This document shows, one piece after another, positions 19,801 to 20,186 of a stretch of 20,186 bases of DNA. Position 1 is the first letter of the stretch. Every line of letters begins with the position of its first letter. The notes under the pieces are model-generated. The model saw nothing but the letters and a program-made list of their open reading frames with translations, did not search any database and was not told the origin of the DNA. This stretch comes from Muribaculum sp. (lineage in GTDB: Bacteria; Bacteroidota; Bacteroidia; Bacteroidales; Muribaculaceae), in assembly GCA_009775095.1 (NCBI GenBank), contig VSOZ01000042.1, forward strand, positions 1-20,186, in the 5' to 3' direction. The position numbers were made by a program, and so were the translations under genes.

Positions 19801-20006
19801 GGGTCTGACGCTCCCACCAGAAAATACTTATCTTCATATCCGAAGTCTTTTGCAAGAAAATCGCGGTACCCGTCGGGCGCAAGGGCGAATTCCGTAGCCA
19901 AGCCGTCGGACTTACCGATCGACCATATGTCGCCGGACTGCTTTTCCGCCGCCATAGTCAAGGAGATAAGTCCGGCGGATAAGGCTGTGATTAAATGTTT
20001 GTTCAT
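16830..20006 (-). CDS. Secreted GH92 alpha-mannosidase-like enzyme with N-terminal PL4-domain-III-like module
   Basis: The 1058-aa protein has a signal peptide (about 1-20, MNKHLITALSAGLISLTMA). Next comes a beta-sandwich module (about 27-215) with WSIGKSDG, DKYFLVGASD and EGSWILFDHLALTGP, features I associate with the carbohydrate-binding domain III of family 4 polysaccharide lyases. A linker strand region leads to a GH92 domain (about 320-1058). Its signatures are DTRFGTAHSRW, GCFSHIHEW, YVEGNAWQLTFFVPQDV, GDEDQGQMSAW (about 945-955) and the C-terminal MGPEPNKNWG. GH92 enzymes are calcium-dependent exo-alpha-mannosidases acting on N-glycans and yeast mannan (known). Most GH92 proteins run about 750 aa, so the N-terminal module explains the extra length. 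No lipoprotein cysteine follows the signal, so it is probably periplasmic. I chose ATG 20006; the in-frame ATG at 20060 would put 18 extra residues before the signal peptide. Confidence 0.9.
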   Translation of the reverse strand: MNKHLITALSAGLISLTMAAEKQSGDIWSIGKSDGLATEFALAPDGYRDFLAKDFGYEDKYFLVGASDPSVDFPYVLPGPTDTWGGTWPTSGWRTHQVTILFDLDKKPAKSGYAFQLDLADYAKTFLPLVKISVNGQDQKFQLTAEGHDLNRQRKPRQNEPITDTLSITGNLNAATPLSLTMPLEGNTLRKGPNEITVTVLEGSWILFDHLALTGPKGSTATKPSGIFVRNVESADYQLDDTQPLIVDIEHLSGNPLLQVEVDGKKIFSKKTEAGRYMFEAPMPAVKKPKTSRYRILCDNREIASGTVVRSPQKQQTPADYIDTRFGTAHSRWMIAPGPWMPFSMVKLSPDNQNSGWQAGYQPSFENIGCFSHIHEWTLGGLGIMAANGDLKVKVGDEQKPDEGYRSRIDKRTEKAEIGYYATDLTDYGIKAEITATTRCGFERFTFPADRGTGRILIELHPEAEYGIQLKDLKVTQTGPSRIEGYCHQYSPGVWSHDADQDYNVNFVIEFDRPIKSIGSWCDKTIKHGVTQLESGPCTDAGLFVEFDPKENPVVQVRTAISPVSIANAAENLQKEVVEPFGWNFEAVRSNQVDTWNDLFARLNIKTDDRIEKTRFYNNMYRALCSRNVWSDINGEWIATDGKKHRVKDPSRDAMIGCDAFWNSFWNLNQFWNLVAPEWSSRWVGSQLALYDANGWLAKGPAGLNYIPVMVGEHEIPQIVSAWQMGIRDFDGRKALEAAVKMQTTPAQKVYKGFAGNRDLVAYMEHKYVPYDKGRFSNTMEYSYDDWTVGQLAKALGEKELYDKFNDRGYWWRNVISDEGYCHMRDSEGKWLKDFDPFRSGANQHYVEGNAWQLTFFVPQDVPALVEKIGHKRFTDRLLWGFNQDEAWRYNAPNDQYWDHPVVQGNQQSMHFAYLFNYAGQPWNTQRWSRSILDRYYGYGIANAYLGDEDQGQMSAWAIMTALGLFQIDGGCAVEPVYEIGSPLFEEVTIDLGNRYGRGKSFTIKADNASRKNIYVQKATLNGKPLNSFRFPAKELLKGGELHLVMGPEPNKNWGIEK

Positions 20007-20051
20007 GTTTACAAAAATATTATGTTCAGACAATGCGGTACAAAGTAAACA
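20006..20051. repeat. 7-bp inverted repeat flanking the GH92 start region
   Basis: TGTTTAC (20006-20012) and GTAAACA (20045-20051) are inverted copies whose centres are 39 bp apart, close to four helical turns. The distal copy overlaps the candidate -7 box, and the proximal copy touches the start codon. They could be half-operators for the locus regulator, but 7-bp AT-rich repeats arise easily by chance. Confidence 0.25.
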
Positions 20052-20071
20052 AAAAAACATGATTTAAGCAA
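20041..20071 (-). promoter_or_regulatory. Candidate Bacteroidales promoter for the GH92 gene
   Basis: On the - strand TTG (20071-20069) is followed by 20 nt and then TTACTTTG (20048-20041). This fits the Bacteroidales pattern of a -33 TTG and a -7 TAnnTTTG box with one mismatch and the accepted 19-21 nt spacing. Transcription would start about 30 nt before ATG 20006. It was found by eye and there is no start-site evidence. Confidence 0.35.
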
Positions 20072-20186
20072 TAGATAATCTAGATTTTTGGATAATTACT
20101 CTTGTAGGATCGATCTATAGTTGTTTAAAACGATAAAATAGGGCCATTATATATAAATATGTGTAATATGAAATTATATATTGATG
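20052..20186. other. AT-rich non-coding end of window
   Basis: No convincing gene is seen in this stretch upstream of GH92. It is rich in A and T, for example the run of alternating T and A near 20146-20160. Apart from the candidate -33 TTG of the GH92 promoter it shows no hairpin or repeat that I can support. A divergent gene may begin just beyond the window. Confidence 0.5.

Overview
The window reads as a Bacteroidales chromosome, probably Muribaculaceae or a close relative. This rests on the style of the RpoB, RpoC, L10 and GH92 proteins, on start codons with A/T-rich upstream sequence and no clear Shine-Dalgarno motif, and on Bacteroidales-type promoter motifs. The family-level placement is inference from memory of such genomes.

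Region 1 (1-12830, + strand) is the core translation/transcription cluster: tRNA-Gly(TCC), tRNA-Thr(GGT), tuf, tRNA-Trp(CCA), secE, nusG, rplK, rplA, rplJ, rplL, rpoB, rpoC. It makes EF-Tu, a SecYEG subunit, a transcription elongation factor, the L1 stalk and L10-L12 stalk proteins, and the beta and beta' subunits of RNA polymerase. tRNA genes sit directly upstream of tuf and secE, so tRNA processing probably shapes these mRNAs. A strong hairpin with a U-run lies between rplL and rpoB, where E. coli has its beta-operon attenuator. A hairpin plus T-tract closes the cluster after rpoC.

Region 2 (12829-14692, - strand) converges on rpoC. It holds two overlapping genes: an unrecognised soluble protein of 325 aa, followed by a two-TM protein resembling the putative phage abortive infection family (putAbiC, AbiC-like). 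This is the accessory part of the window and the best candidate for a little-described system.

Region 3 (14755-20071, - strand) is a small carbohydrate locus: a secreted two-domain GH92 alpha-mannosidase-like enzyme, a GntR/UTRA regulator, and a sugar MFS permease, closed by a terminator. The likely logic is periplasmic or surface release of mannose or a small mannoside, uptake by the permease, and control by the GntR protein. No SusC/SusD pair is visible. The last ~115 bases are AT-rich non-coding DNA upstream of the GH92 gene. No gene-free stretch exceeds 300 bases.
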